Below are positions 35,711-48,205 of a stretch of 64,000 nucleotides of DNA, in pieces. The notes below the pieces were generated by a model. That model was not told the DNA's origin, made no database searches, and saw only the letters and a list, made by a program, of their open reading frames with translations. The DNA is from Epiperipatus broadwayi (taxonomy: Eukaryota > Onychophora > Udeonychophora > Euonychophora > Peripatidae): assembly GCA_028023455.1 (NCBI GenBank), contig JAQFVV010012446.1, positions 2,976,001 to 3,040,000 on the forward strand, written 5' to 3'. The translations under genes were made by a program, and so were the position numbers. Every line of letters begins with the position of its first letter. Position 1 is the first letter of the stretch.

Positions 35711-36615
35711 CTTAGAGGATGGAGGAAAGTAAATTGACGACCCTGGACATCACAAAGATAGACGTTGAAAAGGAACTCACCTGGGAAATAGACGCCACGA
35801 AATGGAAAGACCCGTGATATGAAATGATATTGGAAATGGAATTAATTAATAATGTAGTAAGAAAGAGGGGGGGATGACTAAAATAAAGCCTAGGGTGTAA
35901 CATCTGAAACAAACAAGCCAACCGATCGCGAAGCAGCCTGTAGTGTGTAGAGACTAAGAAAAAAAAAAGGGGGGTAATGAGTGAATACTGCAAGAGGGGA
36001 TAGAGTGCCGACCCTCCAGAGAATGTTGGTGAATTGGTTGGGGAGTACCTTGCAGGACCCGGAGAAGGCTGGCACAGGACTCTGGCCCAACTTAATGGCG
36101 GAAAATCGTGCAACCCATTTTGAGAGTTCTTACCGACTCACTTCCCATAACTTCGTTATTGCTGGGCGGATCAGACTTTCCAAAATCTTAGTTAGAGATT
36201 GAGCGTATTCTGCATAGGGGACTTCGGAAAGGTCCATCCCCATGCCTCCTGTCAGGGATGCATGGAACCCATTGGCCGTTGACGTCAATCGTGGCATACC
36301 CTAGATGTCCGTATAGGTATAAGCCTAATAGTTAAAGTCGAGTTCAAGTTTTTCCCGTTCACAATTGTTTAAAGAGAAGTCTGACCGCAGAGCACCTGAT
36401 TCAATTTTAAGGGGAAGGTGGAGTCGCGAACAAACAGCCTGGAGAGCCACCATACTGGGGGCCCGAATCATACGAAAGGAGAAGAGGACGTGGGTCGAGT
36501 CACTGGACGATGTGCAAGGAAAGGGGACATTTAATGCGAGGGCACTGAAGAGGGCCGAATAACTTGGCTCCTTATCAGAGCTAAAATCCGCAATCCTCGG
36601 ATTTTACTCTACACC
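35711..36615 (+). other. Interior of the LTR element without pol
   Basis: Only short broken frames occur (for example 65 residues at 36365-36562, RRAPDSILRGRWSREQTAW). None shows retroviral-type pol motifs. It probably holds the joined remnants left after loss of pol. Confidence 0.6.
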
Positions 36616-36628
36616 AGGCGGGGAGATA
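36616..36628 (+). other. Polypurine tract
   Basis: AGGCGGGGAGATA lies directly before TGTAACGG of the 3' LTR, the expected position for the plus-strand primer. Confidence 0.6.
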
Positions 36629-38598
36629 TGTAACGGAATAGCGTTACATAGGGTTTGAACCTAGGAAAGTTAAAGATATATATTAATGACGAAATAAATG
36701 ACAGGTACAAAACTTTTTAAAAAACGATCTTGTTTTAAGAATAAACGAGAAACAGCCGTTTCTAAAGCAGATCGCAGCTATACAAGAGTACCTGTCAGAT
36801 TTATTGAACTAAAATTAAAAGAGTTTTTATTTTTTTGAGGAATTAATTTATGATAATCATTATTTGTAAGTTTTTTTTTTTTTTGTTATTTCGTTTTAAA
36901 AAAAGAATGATCGAGAACAAATTAGAAATTTTTTATTAAATCATTTTTAAACAAAAAAGAAAGAAAAAAGATAAGTAAATTAATTAATCTGCAATAGGTT
37001 AAAAGATTCCAAGCGATCTAAGATATTTTGAATGGGGGGGGCAATTAGTAGATTAAAATTTAGAGAATTTGAAACAATAAGCAGGATGTATGTTGGTAAA
37101 GTCTAGATAACAATCCAAATTTAGAAACAGAGGTGATAAAAAGTGTACGCTGCTATTGTACTACTTAGACTTCTGGCTCCAGCTAAAACAATACTGAAAA
37201 AAAGATGGTAAAACTAAATTAAATTCCCACGTGGTGCAAATGTCACAGAAACTATTAAATAAAGAGGATCCTTGATTAGCAAATAAGAACTAATGACTCA
37301 TGAGTGCATGACAGAGATTGGAGGAAAAATTCAAGGTGTCGTGGCGGGAAAGAAGAGAAGAAAAAGGCAAGACAGAACTGGAGAGACATTAAATTGACAA
37401 TTAATCATTGATTAAGAGTTGTGGAAGGCGAAATTAATTTGAATTTTAGCAGAAAGTATTATTAATTTTGTTGACAGAGCTGCTGATTAAGTACTTGGAC
37501 TTCTTAACCTAAACTTTGTGTGATACCGTAGACGAAATGCGTTGCTGAATCCAAAATTCGCGGCTTGGCCGCCGAACCTTCGCACCTGGCACCGCTGATC
37601 GATCCTAGAATGCTCTCAACCTCGGAGAAAACGAACTCAAGGACCACACACGCCCTGGAAGCCTCACCAAAAGCCGGCATGCTGAATTAAAGAAAACATC
37701 ACTCAGGATCCCATTACAGTCTTCTCGTTCCACAGGTAGTTATATTTTAACATTTGCTCACACATTCATGCACCAGCTAAAATAACTTTAAAGTGGAGAA
37801 CGGTTTACAGACATTAAGTGTAAAATGATAAAATTACTAATGACCAAATTGAATTACTAAAGAACTCAACCAGAATCATATGTACAATTAAGATTCAGCA
37901 AATATCTGTACAAATTCATACCTAATTCCGTAATTATGTTATCTAGACTTACTAAATCATATATCTGCATGATAATTTTATTTACCCAGTTTTTCTAAAT
38001 AAATCATTCATTTAATTAATAATTCTTTTATTGATCGCTTGGAATTTCAAATTTATTTCAATAATGTTGAATGAGTGCGAGAGTGATCTATGTTGTATAA
38101 TTTGAACGGGTACATTTAATATTTTAGTTAAGATTTAAGTATATTTATAGCGTTTATATTTGTCATACAATTCTTATGTTAATGTTAAGTTGTGATTAAT
38201 TTATTTTGGGGGATATAGGGCGGGCCCAACCATGATAAATGTAAGTCAATAGTGTGTTAAGAGTAATGAGCGATATAGTTCGGAAATAGTGGCTGTATTC
38301 ATTTCTTGCTGTCCGCTGGAGCGATGCTTGGGCATGTTCTGTGGTATAGTTGAGTGAGCATGTGCACGTGCGTGGCGAGCTTGCAAAGGTTCTCCTGGCG
38401 CCTATTACTCGGGTTCAATCTGAATCTATGTATGAAACAAATAAAACGTACGTGTATATGTGTTTGAAACTATTTTCACAAAACATTATGTAACCCCGGA
38501 CGATAGAACACAGCGGGTTCGTAAAAAAGGGAATCGTCAACAGAAAAACCAAAAGGAGAATAGTGTCTGCAGTAGCAGTAGTAGGGTAGCGGGTTACA
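36629..38598 (+). repeat. 3' LTR
   Basis: 1970 bp, almost identical to 32226-34185, ending in TAGCGGGTTACA and followed by TTAT. Confidence 0.92.
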
Positions 38599-38602
38599 TT
38601 AT

Positions 38603-40462
38603 ATATACAAGAGATTTACTTAGACTGTAAAAATGAACTATCTCGATATCAGTTATAAAAATCTACCAGCATTTCTTTTAACCCACAATTGATATACCAT
38701 ACTGCTCCTAAAAAGAGTATTTGTTTTACATAAATATTATTGCAAATTTGATTTTTTTATTATAAACATTATTTACTATATTTAAATGTCTGCATTAAAA
38801 AAATATAGCCATCAAATGCAAAAATGAAATAAAATTACTTTTATTTAACTGGATACAGTTGACTGCTTTCTTATAATCAGTTATTATAATAAAATAAATT
38901 TGCTTTTCATTATTGTAAACATCAGTTATAATAAGTTTATAATAATTTTAAAAACTAAAAAAATAATTCCAATCATTTGCAAAAGATGGGAGAAAATTTA
39001 GTTGTTTAAATTACAAGCAGATTGAGATACTACTAAACCTGAAATGGGGCATAAAATTTATACTACACAAGTAAAATTCAAGCTAATTTGAATTTTGTAT
39101 AATAGACACATTCTTAGGAACATATTGAGATGGACACCTGTTCATTTTAAAAAAGAATATGAAATCAAAGCATTTGAAAATTTAACCCAGTTCTACATCA
39201 GTTGTAGCTACTGCAGATTAAAATAAAAGCATATATATATATTACTATACATTAAATCTTATAACAATCAAAATCTGTCAGAATTTCTTTTAAAATACAT
39301 GTGTATTGTAATGGTATGAATGGAATGGCTAGTTGGTCACAGACACAAATTCAAATTAAAGCATATATTCATCGTGTGAATGCAATTAAATGGATTGAGG
39401 AATCCTGTGACCAGTCAAATGGATGTAGGAGAATCAACAGATTTAATGCCCTTGGGTAGAGATGCTACTATATCAAGTCAGACTTAATATTTTGGAAAAT
39501 GCAAAATATTGAAATAAAATTTATAATTAAAATAGTTTTTTTTTGTGTGTCCACACTTTAATCTCTTATTCATACCAATACAATCTAATATATGATCAAA
39601 TCATGAAAAGTGCAGACTCTTCATTAGATACTAGTCTTCAAAAATAAATGTTAACTAATGTTAATTGAATGAAATAGATGTAAATTCACACTAAATTATT
39701 TTCCAGTTAAAGTTCACCTATTCCTGTCTTCTGTGGCTATAGTTTATAATTATTATTATTAAGAATTAAAATAAGTGCAACCTATGACTTCTAATTAATA
39801 AACCAACGATAGCAGTTCATTTACATAGCATAAATAATGAACAAATAAAAATAACATATACTGTAGAAAACTGAACATTTGGTGATCATGTTAGTGTTTA
39901 AACCATATATGGTGAGACAATATACACATTGCACAATTAGAGAAAAAATACATTTGAATTAAATTTGTTCAAATTTAATTGGTAAAAAAAAATTAGTTTA
40001 TTATGGCTTGTTATTAAGAACATCAAATCTAAATAAGTTATCCTAATAAAATCTATTCAATGATTATTCATAATCTTAATCAACTATAATGATTTCCTAT
40101 AATTAGTTGCTTGATTTAAAACAATTATTCTTTACATCGACAGACATTTATGAAGTGATTACTTGAATACATATACACATAAGAGAAAAAAACTTAAAAT
40201 AAAACTAAACACTCTATAACATCAATAAGACACTCAATATCCAAAGTTTCAAAACATTTGAGCTTGCAACCAATTTGTGTGCAATTACTTGAATACACAG
40301 TAACTACAGAACAATAATATCATAATGAAATAGTATTGTAGACTTATATACCATTATGATTTCATCACAACTACATCTGGACACATTAATTCATCTTGAA
40401 AAGATCATTATCTCACATATTCCTGATTCAAATCATATTAACATATGAGCACATGGAATATT
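38603..40462. other. AT-rich non-coding stretch
   Basis: No gene or repeat can be supported. Confidence 0.5.
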
Positions 40463-40770
40463 AAACATCACAGGTTAACTTCGGGATTCGTTTAATATAA
40501 GCATTCACATGATCACCATTCTTTATGCTTAAACAAGCTGTTTTCACAGAGGCAAAATTCTCCATACAGTGGGAACGTTTGTGCATAAAATCCCTGGCTT
40601 TCATCAGTGAGGAATCTTGGATTTGAGAGATCCTAAGATCTAGGTGCAGTGCTGGGGATATTGGATGAGTAAGCACTAGATAGAGATTTTATGCACAAAC
40701 CTTCCTGCATCCATTGATTACTCTGGCTTGCACTAAGTGGTGCTACTATATGGAGAGTTTTGCCTCTGTA
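40463..40770 (-). mobile_element. Family A hammerhead element, rearranged
   Basis: The tail block (CATGATCACCATTCTTTATG on plus) is at the left and the 5' arm (GAGAGTTTTGCCTCTG) at the right. The ribozyme halves are separated: GGCTTTCATCAGTGAGGA (CTGATGA half, minus strand) near 40600, and TGGGGATATTGGATGAG near 40653 without GAAAC. No clear target duplication. Inactive as a ribozyme. Confidence 0.7.
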
Positions 40771-42323
40771 AAATTGCTATTACAGTCTTCTTTAATTTTA
40801 ACCATTACTATATTTATTTGGGTACTGTGATTAATAATTCTTATAATATCTGTGATCCAAAACCATAATGCAAATTTATTGGATGTCTTCCCCAACATAT
40901 ATAAAAGTTTGCTTCTGACAGATAGATAGTAGATATAATGAATAAATATGCAAGTCAACATTTTACAGTTCCATTCAATAATTCCTTCAATAGTATGTCG
41001 ATATTATGTTTTGGTATCCTTATGCAAGGTACATGTGTATATACTTGCATTAGATTTAGATGGAAATTTACAGATCTTTAGTGAAAATAAAAATGAATCC
41101 TTCGAACATGATGGCAGCCATCATTCAGTTGTTGTTTAAATCTCCATTAATATTTTTTAGTCTTTAAAAGCAAATATCAATTTTGTTTTTTAATAATCCA
41201 TGCTATGTAATTCCTTAATTAACAATTTCGGGAATACATATATTATATTTTCTTTTATAATAAAATACTGGTTAATCATATAGATGTTCTTTTGGAAATG
41301 ATAAAAGAAGCATATATGAATGCAAACTAAAAGGAAAAACTTTTCCTCTTTTTTTTTTATGTAAAATTTCTTATGGTTGCCAGACAACACGCTCAAGGTC
41401 ACATTTTCATAGACTTTGTTGAGTGATTATTGTTATAATAAATAGTTCCTTTTTTTTATAAAATAACTACAGTCACATGCGTACATACATATAAATTCAT
41501 ACTTGTGAAAATATAACATACCATTTATCTATTAATTAAGATGTATGAATAAGAAGAGTTATTTAATAAAATACTGTTTTCAAAATTGGAAATGTTTTGA
41601 TTTCTTTTATCAGTACTTTAAAAAATATTAAATCTTAATGTATTTACTGTTGTGTTTTTTTTTACAAAAATAAAATAAAATGAATCTCAAACTTATTCTT
41701 CAAATATAATAAAATGAAACAAGTCAAAATCATTATTTCCAATTTCAAGATGACTTTTGCCATTTATCTACTAGAATTCAAGGATACAAATTACATCTAT
41801 GTCACTAATTGTATCAAAAGTAAATATGGGTGCATCTTTCCTTCTGAAAATTATGAATAACTTCCCACTTTTGATGAATTTAATATCTCACTAGTTTCCT
41901 AAAAATATAGAAGAGAGCAAATCGCAAATTGCTACCTCTTCTAAGAAATGTTTATACTAGAATAGAAAATAAACAAAACATTACATAGAGTTTTATCTAA
42001 AGAATGTACCATATATTGTAGTAAGATATCATTTAGCAATTCCAATCATTAATAATCCTTATATCAATAAAGAGTTAGAAGTCAGCTAAAAAAAAATTTA
42101 AATACCCAATATATGGTTGGAATATCCCTAGATGGCACCATATATTTTTTGTTATATATTAAATCATATAACCCTCATTGACAATTTATAATATTGTAAG
42201 AATAATATTATTTGAATATTATTTAGTATATTAATGAAGACTGTCATATCCACAGTATGTTTGCCCACTCCATTCCCCATAAACAACTGCTATATTTTGA
42301 ATGGATAATATATATATATATAT
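40771..42323. other. AT-rich non-coding stretch
   Basis: The plus frame at 40948-41139 ends in a charged stretch (DGNLQIFSENKNESFEHDG) but lacks convincing splice sites or homology. Nothing else. Confidence 0.45.
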
Positions 42324-44508
42324 TGTAACGGGCACATACGTACGTTACATTATTTTTTATTAGTAAACATAAAAAAAAAAGTTTGCCAATAAAAATTTAT
42401 TTTTTTTAAGAATTAAAAACAGAAAATTAAAAAATCATCTTAAACTCGCATATATATAAAATCGCACAGATAAATAATTATTAAAATAAAACTTTATTAA
42501 AAAAAAAGAATAGTTTAAAACTAAATTTTCAGAAAAGATTTAGAGATAAAAATATATGTTTAAGTTTGAAAACAAATTAATTAATCTTTTGTAAAATGGA
42601 AATGATTATTTTAATTAGTAAACCAGCCTTGGGCATTTAAATGTAAAAACATCGGACAGATAGGAAAACAATAGAAACTTTTAGCAAATAAAAAGAAATC
42701 CCTATGGAATCAGACCTCAGCGAAAGGACCATCGCATCGATGACGTAATGTAAATTCAATCCTTCAAATTAATATAAAAGGACAAGTTTGAAAATTATTA
42801 ATGGTTGATTATTTACGATGTGACAGATATGTGTTAGTGCGGAAGTGAAGGAGAAGGGATTGAAAAGACGCACTCTTCAATCCCTTCAGTTTTGCCAAAG
42901 AAAGAAAGAGAAACGAACTATCGTTTTCTACATTGAGGACCAACTAAACTAAAAAACCTCCGAATGAATAAATAAAACAACGGCTAAATGGATACCAATC
43001 TTTTTAGGATGGCGTGGGAAATTACGTTCAAACGGCAAGGAACATATAAAGATGAACTGTTTAAAAAAAAACGTAAGAACTTTATAATTTATGAACATTA
43101 AATTAAAAACTTTCCATATATAAAAAATACAAATAGAATCCTATCTGCCCAACGTAAATTAATATTAATAATGTTATTTGATATTTTTTTTTTTATTTAA
43201 AATCATTTCCATTTATTTATTTTTTGTTCTTGAAGATTATTTATGATTTCTGTTTTCCGATAAATTGAAATATATCAATGTTAAACTTAAGTCGGGCATG
43301 AATGGCTGTATAGATTTGTATAGTTATATTAGGGGAGGATAATCTTAAGTTATTTGTGTCGTTGTTAAATTGGGTCAATAGATTGGATATATTGATGTAG
43401 TTAGTAGATGTAGTCGGAGATTCGCTACTGGCAGAATCGTTTATATATACGCCGCACTCACCCGTTTGCCTATGGAAGGAATTATAAGACGAAGAACGCA
43501 GTTCCTTTCTATGGAGTTTTTTTAATTGTTCTTCTCGTTAGATAGATGCAATATTCCTATCTGATGAGAGTCAATGTCTTCTCTTAATCTTTTTGGTGCT
43601 GCTGTATTCCGTATTACATTGAATACATCGATATATCAGATGAACTGATGCCAGTTTAACTGTGAATTTTAGCCTAAAGTTAAATAGGGATATAATATTT
43701 TATTTTCAAATGCAAATCTATGTAGTCTATTCATACTCGACCCTAAATAAAAATGCATTAAATTTAAGTTGTTTATAGACGCTTGCATGGATTGGTTATC
43801 GGTTAAGTATGTTTTGGGTTTTCATATTTGATCAAAATATATAGACATTCGATAAATAATGATACCTTACGGTGAGTATCTATAATGTATTTATTTGGAT
43901 GTCTTTTAAGTTATTGGTGACAATGCAAGTATCTTATGGTGAATACTATTGGGTTACTTATAAATTTCCCTCTGCAATTGTCGGTATCAATAATTTTATA
44001 TTTTGATCGTTTATGTTTATTTTGAAATGTTTTTAACCATTGTAATCTATGTAACCGATCTATACTCAACATTTTAAAACAAACTTTTATAAACTCCTCT
44101 GTGCGAACTTATAAAAAATTAAAATGTAAAGTTGTAAAAATTAAAATGTAAATTAAAATCAAAGTTAAAAATGTAAGTTAAATTTTAAAAGGTAAACTGA
44201 TGCTAAAATAATTTTAAATCTTATATATGTGCGTTAATAAATGTTTGTATGTTAATTACTGGCAGTGGCTTATTTTATTCTTTTTTTTTAAAAATATAAG
44301 TAGATAAGATATTATATTATTAAATCTCTGCTATTCCACTGAGCTAGTGACATGGGCTAACGACCGGAACCAAAATATTTAAAAAAAAAAAAAAATTTTT
44401 TTTTTTTTTTACTTACGTATCTGCCTACTTTATAAATTTTTCTAGGTTCAAATGCCTAGATGGCGCCCTGTAGTGCAGTTTACGTAAGTCAATCTCCGGA
44501 TCGTTACA
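42324..44508 (+). repeat. Solo LTR, about 2.2 kb
   Basis: Starts TGTAACGGGCACATACG and ends GATCGTTACA; flanked by ATAT at 42320-42323 and 44509-44512, though in a TA repeat where this is weak evidence. TATAAAAG at 42773-42780 and AATAAATAAA near 42966 are in the right order for a plus-strand LTR promoter and polyadenylation signal. It has no internal coding. It does not align with the 32226 LTR beyond the terminal TGTAACG...CGTTACA, so it is a separate family with similar ends. The absence of a second LTR suggests recombination to a solo copy. Confidence 0.65.
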
Positions 44509-44520
44509 ATATATATATAC

Positions 44521-45960
44521 TGTAATGGGATCCACAAATATAAAAACTTTTACAAATTATTCTAAGTCTAATTACTTACTATTTTACTTTATTAAATCAT
44601 ATTAATTTTTAATATGATTTTCAAGACCCTATTACTCAAGCAGAAGTAAATATGATTAAAATTTACATATTAATCATACCCCCGGTCAGACCGAGATTTA
44701 ATAAAAATATTAAAGCGGCGGTCTCTTTTTCAGAGGTAACTCTCTCTGGATGCATGAAACATGAAACATCTCATGGGGATATTTATAAAAGGTTTAAACC
44801 CTATGGCATCTAGTCAACTAGACTAGACTCCAAGAGATAATGTAAACATGCTCCAAGCACTTGACCCCTGTCTTGAAACGAGATTGGCATCACAAAATAT
44901 TTAAATAAAACTGTCTATTTACTCACAATTAAATTGCGAGAGAGAGAGAGAGAGACATAAAACAACACTAATAATTTATAAATACATTTATTAAATAATA
45001 TAACATAAACACACATAAATTACTATAATTTATAACAATCCTATTTAAATGTAGTTATTAGTAATAATTATGAATATCTAAAGTTCTATTCAAGATAAAA
45101 TTTAAAAGTTCCATTCTGATATTAAGAATTAATGAGTCAATGAATATATTTACCTAGGTCTAAGCAAAGTCTCTGGTTTTTCATATAGGTGATCACCCCT
45201 GTCTTCTGATCCGGTCAGATTCATGGCAGGCATATATTTAGTACAAGTGAAGTTTCTTCTTTGTTCCGTGTCCTATGGCATGGGCTGTTTCCATTGATTT
45301 GGCATGGCAGGTTCAAACATCAGCAAAAAGGCAAGTCAGAGTAATATATCACTGCATCTGGCTAATAGAACGCAGAAGACAAGCAGAGGAAAAATGAATG
45401 AACATCAGTTTCGGTCTAACAACTAACTTCTCTCTTGGCACGATCGTAAAATGATGGTTTCATCATGCTGGACTTGTTGATTTAGTTCGTTGCTGCTGGC
45501 TGACCTTGGTTAACTCTCTGGTAAACTATTTTATTTTTTCAACTGACTTCTATAAAATTCTCTGGATAATCATCAGAATAATTTCAATAATCTGAATAAC
45601 TGCAGAATCTGAATAATAACAATAGGGAATTTCAGCTTTTTATACATTCTGACCCTACCCCTGCTTGAGTTTTCATCCATGCTATCAATCCATTTGATCT
45701 TTATTTTTTTAATTAGTGCATTTTTTTTATTCTTTTACTTTTCCATTTTAATTACATGAAATTTGTCCTATATTGTTTATTTAATCAGTCTGAAATCTTA
45801 ATCTCTAGAACCTGATTAATCTTGTACAATTTGTTTCAATTCATTATAAACTTTTAATTAAAAAGTGCTTTTATCCAAAAGTACTTTTGAAAGAATTATA
45901 TAAAAATAGAATACACACACACACACATACACAAAAAACCAATAAAAGAAAGATAAGTTA
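44521..45960. other. Possible LTR-like fragment
   Basis: Starts TGTAATGGGATCC only 12 bp after the solo LTR and is less AT-rich than its surroundings. It includes a GA microsatellite (about 44939-44956), a TATAAAAGG on plus near 44785 and a TATAAAAAG on minus near 45640. I could not find a matching end, so both identity and orientation stay open. Confidence 0.3.
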
Positions 45961-46195
45961 TAATTAATAATTTTTAACATACTTCCCAATATTAGTACTT
46001 TTTTTTTATTTTAACTTTTCCTTCTTTTTTTCTAAATTATTAAATATTGACATATAATTGTAATTTTTCTATTTTATTTTTAAATAAATAAAATCATGTA
46101 ACTCGTATATACACACACACTTATGCAATGTATATATATATATATACACATCGTTATTATATATGTATATGGTTTTTGAAAAACAAAAATTCATA

Positions 46196-46525
46196 GATGC
46201 TAAACTGGTTAAAATCTATATGATTATGCAAGCAAGCGAGCTTGGATTGAAAACATTATCGTCTTACAACTTTGGCTCCTAGCTGTATAAATAACTAAAT
46301 AAGTAAAAGGGGGCTGCTGGAGAGTTTCATTATATCCTAAGATCTAGGTGCAGTGCTCTCAAATCCAAGCCTCCTCACCAAACAAAGACACAAGCTAGAA
46401 ACTAGTCTGGGGATATTGGAAGAGCAGACATGAGATATTGATTTTATGCACAAACCTTCTTACTTCTATTAATTCTTAAGGATTGCACTGGATGGCATGA
46501 AGAGTTTGCTACTGTTATTAACAGC
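46196..46525 (-). mobile_element. Family A hammerhead element, degraded
   Basis: Shares the unique segment (GAGCTTGGATTGAAAACATT), the spacer (TAAGATCTAGGTGCAGTGCT) and the outer arm (GCACTGGATGGCATGAAGAG) with other copies. The ribozyme region keeps CTAGAAACTAGTCTGGGG near 46395 but the CTGATGA core is CCAAACA. Inactive; no target duplication seen. Confidence 0.7.
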
Positions 46526-46698
46526 CCGTAAAAAGTATATATGGTGATCATATGGGGAAAAAATGTTAATGCAAAGTTATCCAAAATAAATCATGCCTAA
46601 GTAAATTCTAATGGTTTAATCAAATTTTTTTCAAAAAACAAGTTTTTAAACAGGAGGAAATAAAAAAAGTATATCTTTAAATACAATATATATAATTA

Positions 46699-47309
46699 AA
46701 ACAGGCAAAACTCACTATATGTATTGTCACACACAGCAAACTAGAGTAATCAATGGATGCCAGAAGGCTTGTGCATAAAATCCCCATTGATTACTCTAGC
46801 TTGCTGTCTGTGGCAATACATATAATGAGTTTTGCCTGTTTTAACAACAATTATACAGAAGCATAAGAGGTGGTGGTCATGAGATGTTTATTGGCTTAAA
46901 ACCAATCCTGCCTAATAGGATAGTGGTGGCTATGGTTACTAAAGAACCAAAGACACCAAAATGTATGGGTACTGAACTGAGTTCAGACCCATATGACTAT
47001 ATAAGCTAATGGGATTGGATTGAAACCATTAAGGTGTTTTCAGTTTAAGACTCATAGTTTTGTAGTTAAGTGGAGATAAAAGATGGCTGCTGGAGGGTTG
47101 CATTAGATCCTAAGATCTGGGTGCAGTGCTCTCAGATGAGATATTGGATGAGTAGGCACTAGATGGGGATTTTATGCACAAGCCTTCTGGCATCCATTGA
47201 TTACTCTAGCTTGCGGTGTGTGGCAATATATATAGTGACTTTTGCCTGTTTTAACAACAGTTATACACAAGCATAAGAGGTAGTGGTCATGTGGTGTTTA
47301 TTGGCTTAA
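46699..47309 (+). mobile_element. Family A dimeric insertion with 14-bp target duplication
   Basis: One insertion of 611 bp bounded by exact AATATATATAATTA (46685-46698 and 47310-47323). It contains two successive units that both end TTTATTGGCTTAA (46893 region and 47299 region). The first is a short hairpin unit lacking the ribozyme, with arms joined at CCCCATTGATTACTC. The second is a long-variant unit whose ribozyme is deleted (CTCAGATGAGATATTGG). The common flanks show the two units arrived together as a head-to-tail dimer, as expected if a multimeric or circular RNA was reverse transcribed (inference). Confidence 0.8.
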
Positions 47310-47323
47310 AATATATATAATTA

Positions 47324-48060
47324 CAAAGTTATTAAAATTATAGTTATGTTTGCACTTCTGGCATAGCTGTAATAAAATCTAATGATGATAAAATGCAAAA
47401 AATATAAAAGCTAAGTGACATTATAGTAAAAATTTTATTTTCTTTCTAATTTCTAATTTTTTATATATTTTTTTGATACTTGTTAAATTGAATCAGTGGA
47501 TGGTGATAGGAATGCAGCTCTCCACAGTACTAATAAACCAGCATACATGTATGCAATTAAGTAGTGTGTGCATATATAAAATCTGTCATTATATAGTTTG
47601 TTTTATTTAGCTATGTATTACCTTATAAAATACATTACTATATAATTACATTACATTATTTAAATCAGAATGTAATAATGAACAGTACTAGAAAACAAAA
47701 AAACTTACAATAAAAAAAAACCAATTCTAATTTTGCTAGAATAGATTGGTATAATTTTTGATGTAGGAAAACCTATTATCAATGGTTTCTTATTTAATAA
47801 TCAACATTAATGTTTAAATATTTAAATGTATGGATCATTTGTTCTTTCTGACTTAAGATTGAAATAATGAGATATAAAAGAGTGATTAATATAATTATTT
47901 ATCTGCTTAATCCAAAAAAAAAAGTAAGACAATATACTCATGACAGCTTAAATGATAATGAGGTACTCAATATATTAATTTCGAATAAATTAAAACCATA
48001 ATTACAATAAATCCTGTAAATAAATTCCAAAATTTATCTGCTCATTTACTATTTCATGAT
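47324..48060. other. AT-rich non-coding stretch
   Basis: Nothing can be supported. Confidence 0.5.
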
Positions 48061-48205
48061 CATCATCTTAATCAACCATTATCATCCACTGCAGGTTGAA
48101 AGGCCTCCAAGTTTAATTCAATTTTCATAACTAAAAAAAACAACCTTATTTCATCCATCTATCTCACATAAGGACTCTTTCTAGGTCTTTTTACAATCTC
48201 GTTGG
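48061..48205 (-). pseudogene. RTE LINE 3'-end fragment
   Basis: On the minus strand it matches the 3' end of the RTE copy at 63406-63580: GATTGTAAAAAGACCTAGAA, then GATGGATGAAATAAGG and CTGCAGTGGATGATAATGG, ending in TGATGA-type repeats. The middle is rearranged. Confidence 0.65.

Larger units (their letters stand above)
32226..38598 (+). mobile_element. Non-autonomous LTR retrotransposon
   Basis: Two direct repeats of 1960 and 1970 bp flank a ~2.44-kb interior. Both begin TGTAACGG and end GGGTTACA (TG...CA), and a 4-bp duplication TTAT lies at 32222-32225 and 38599-38602. A primer-binding-site-like TGGCGCGTCAACGTGCGG follows the left LTR by two bases, and a purine tract precedes the right LTR. 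The LTRs differ only at scattered positions and small indels (for example ATGATGG/ATGTTGG), so the insertion is recent. The interior has one gag-like ORF but no protease, reverse transcriptase, RNase H or integrase motif; it must have moved with enzymes from elsewhere (inference). The 4-bp duplication and primer site suggest a Ty3/gypsy-like parent; this is not proven. Confidence 0.92.

Noticed and set aside
40948-41139. Possible exon ending with a charged stretch on the plus strand
   Set aside because: Only the last third has gene-like composition; splice signals are weak and no homology is recognised.
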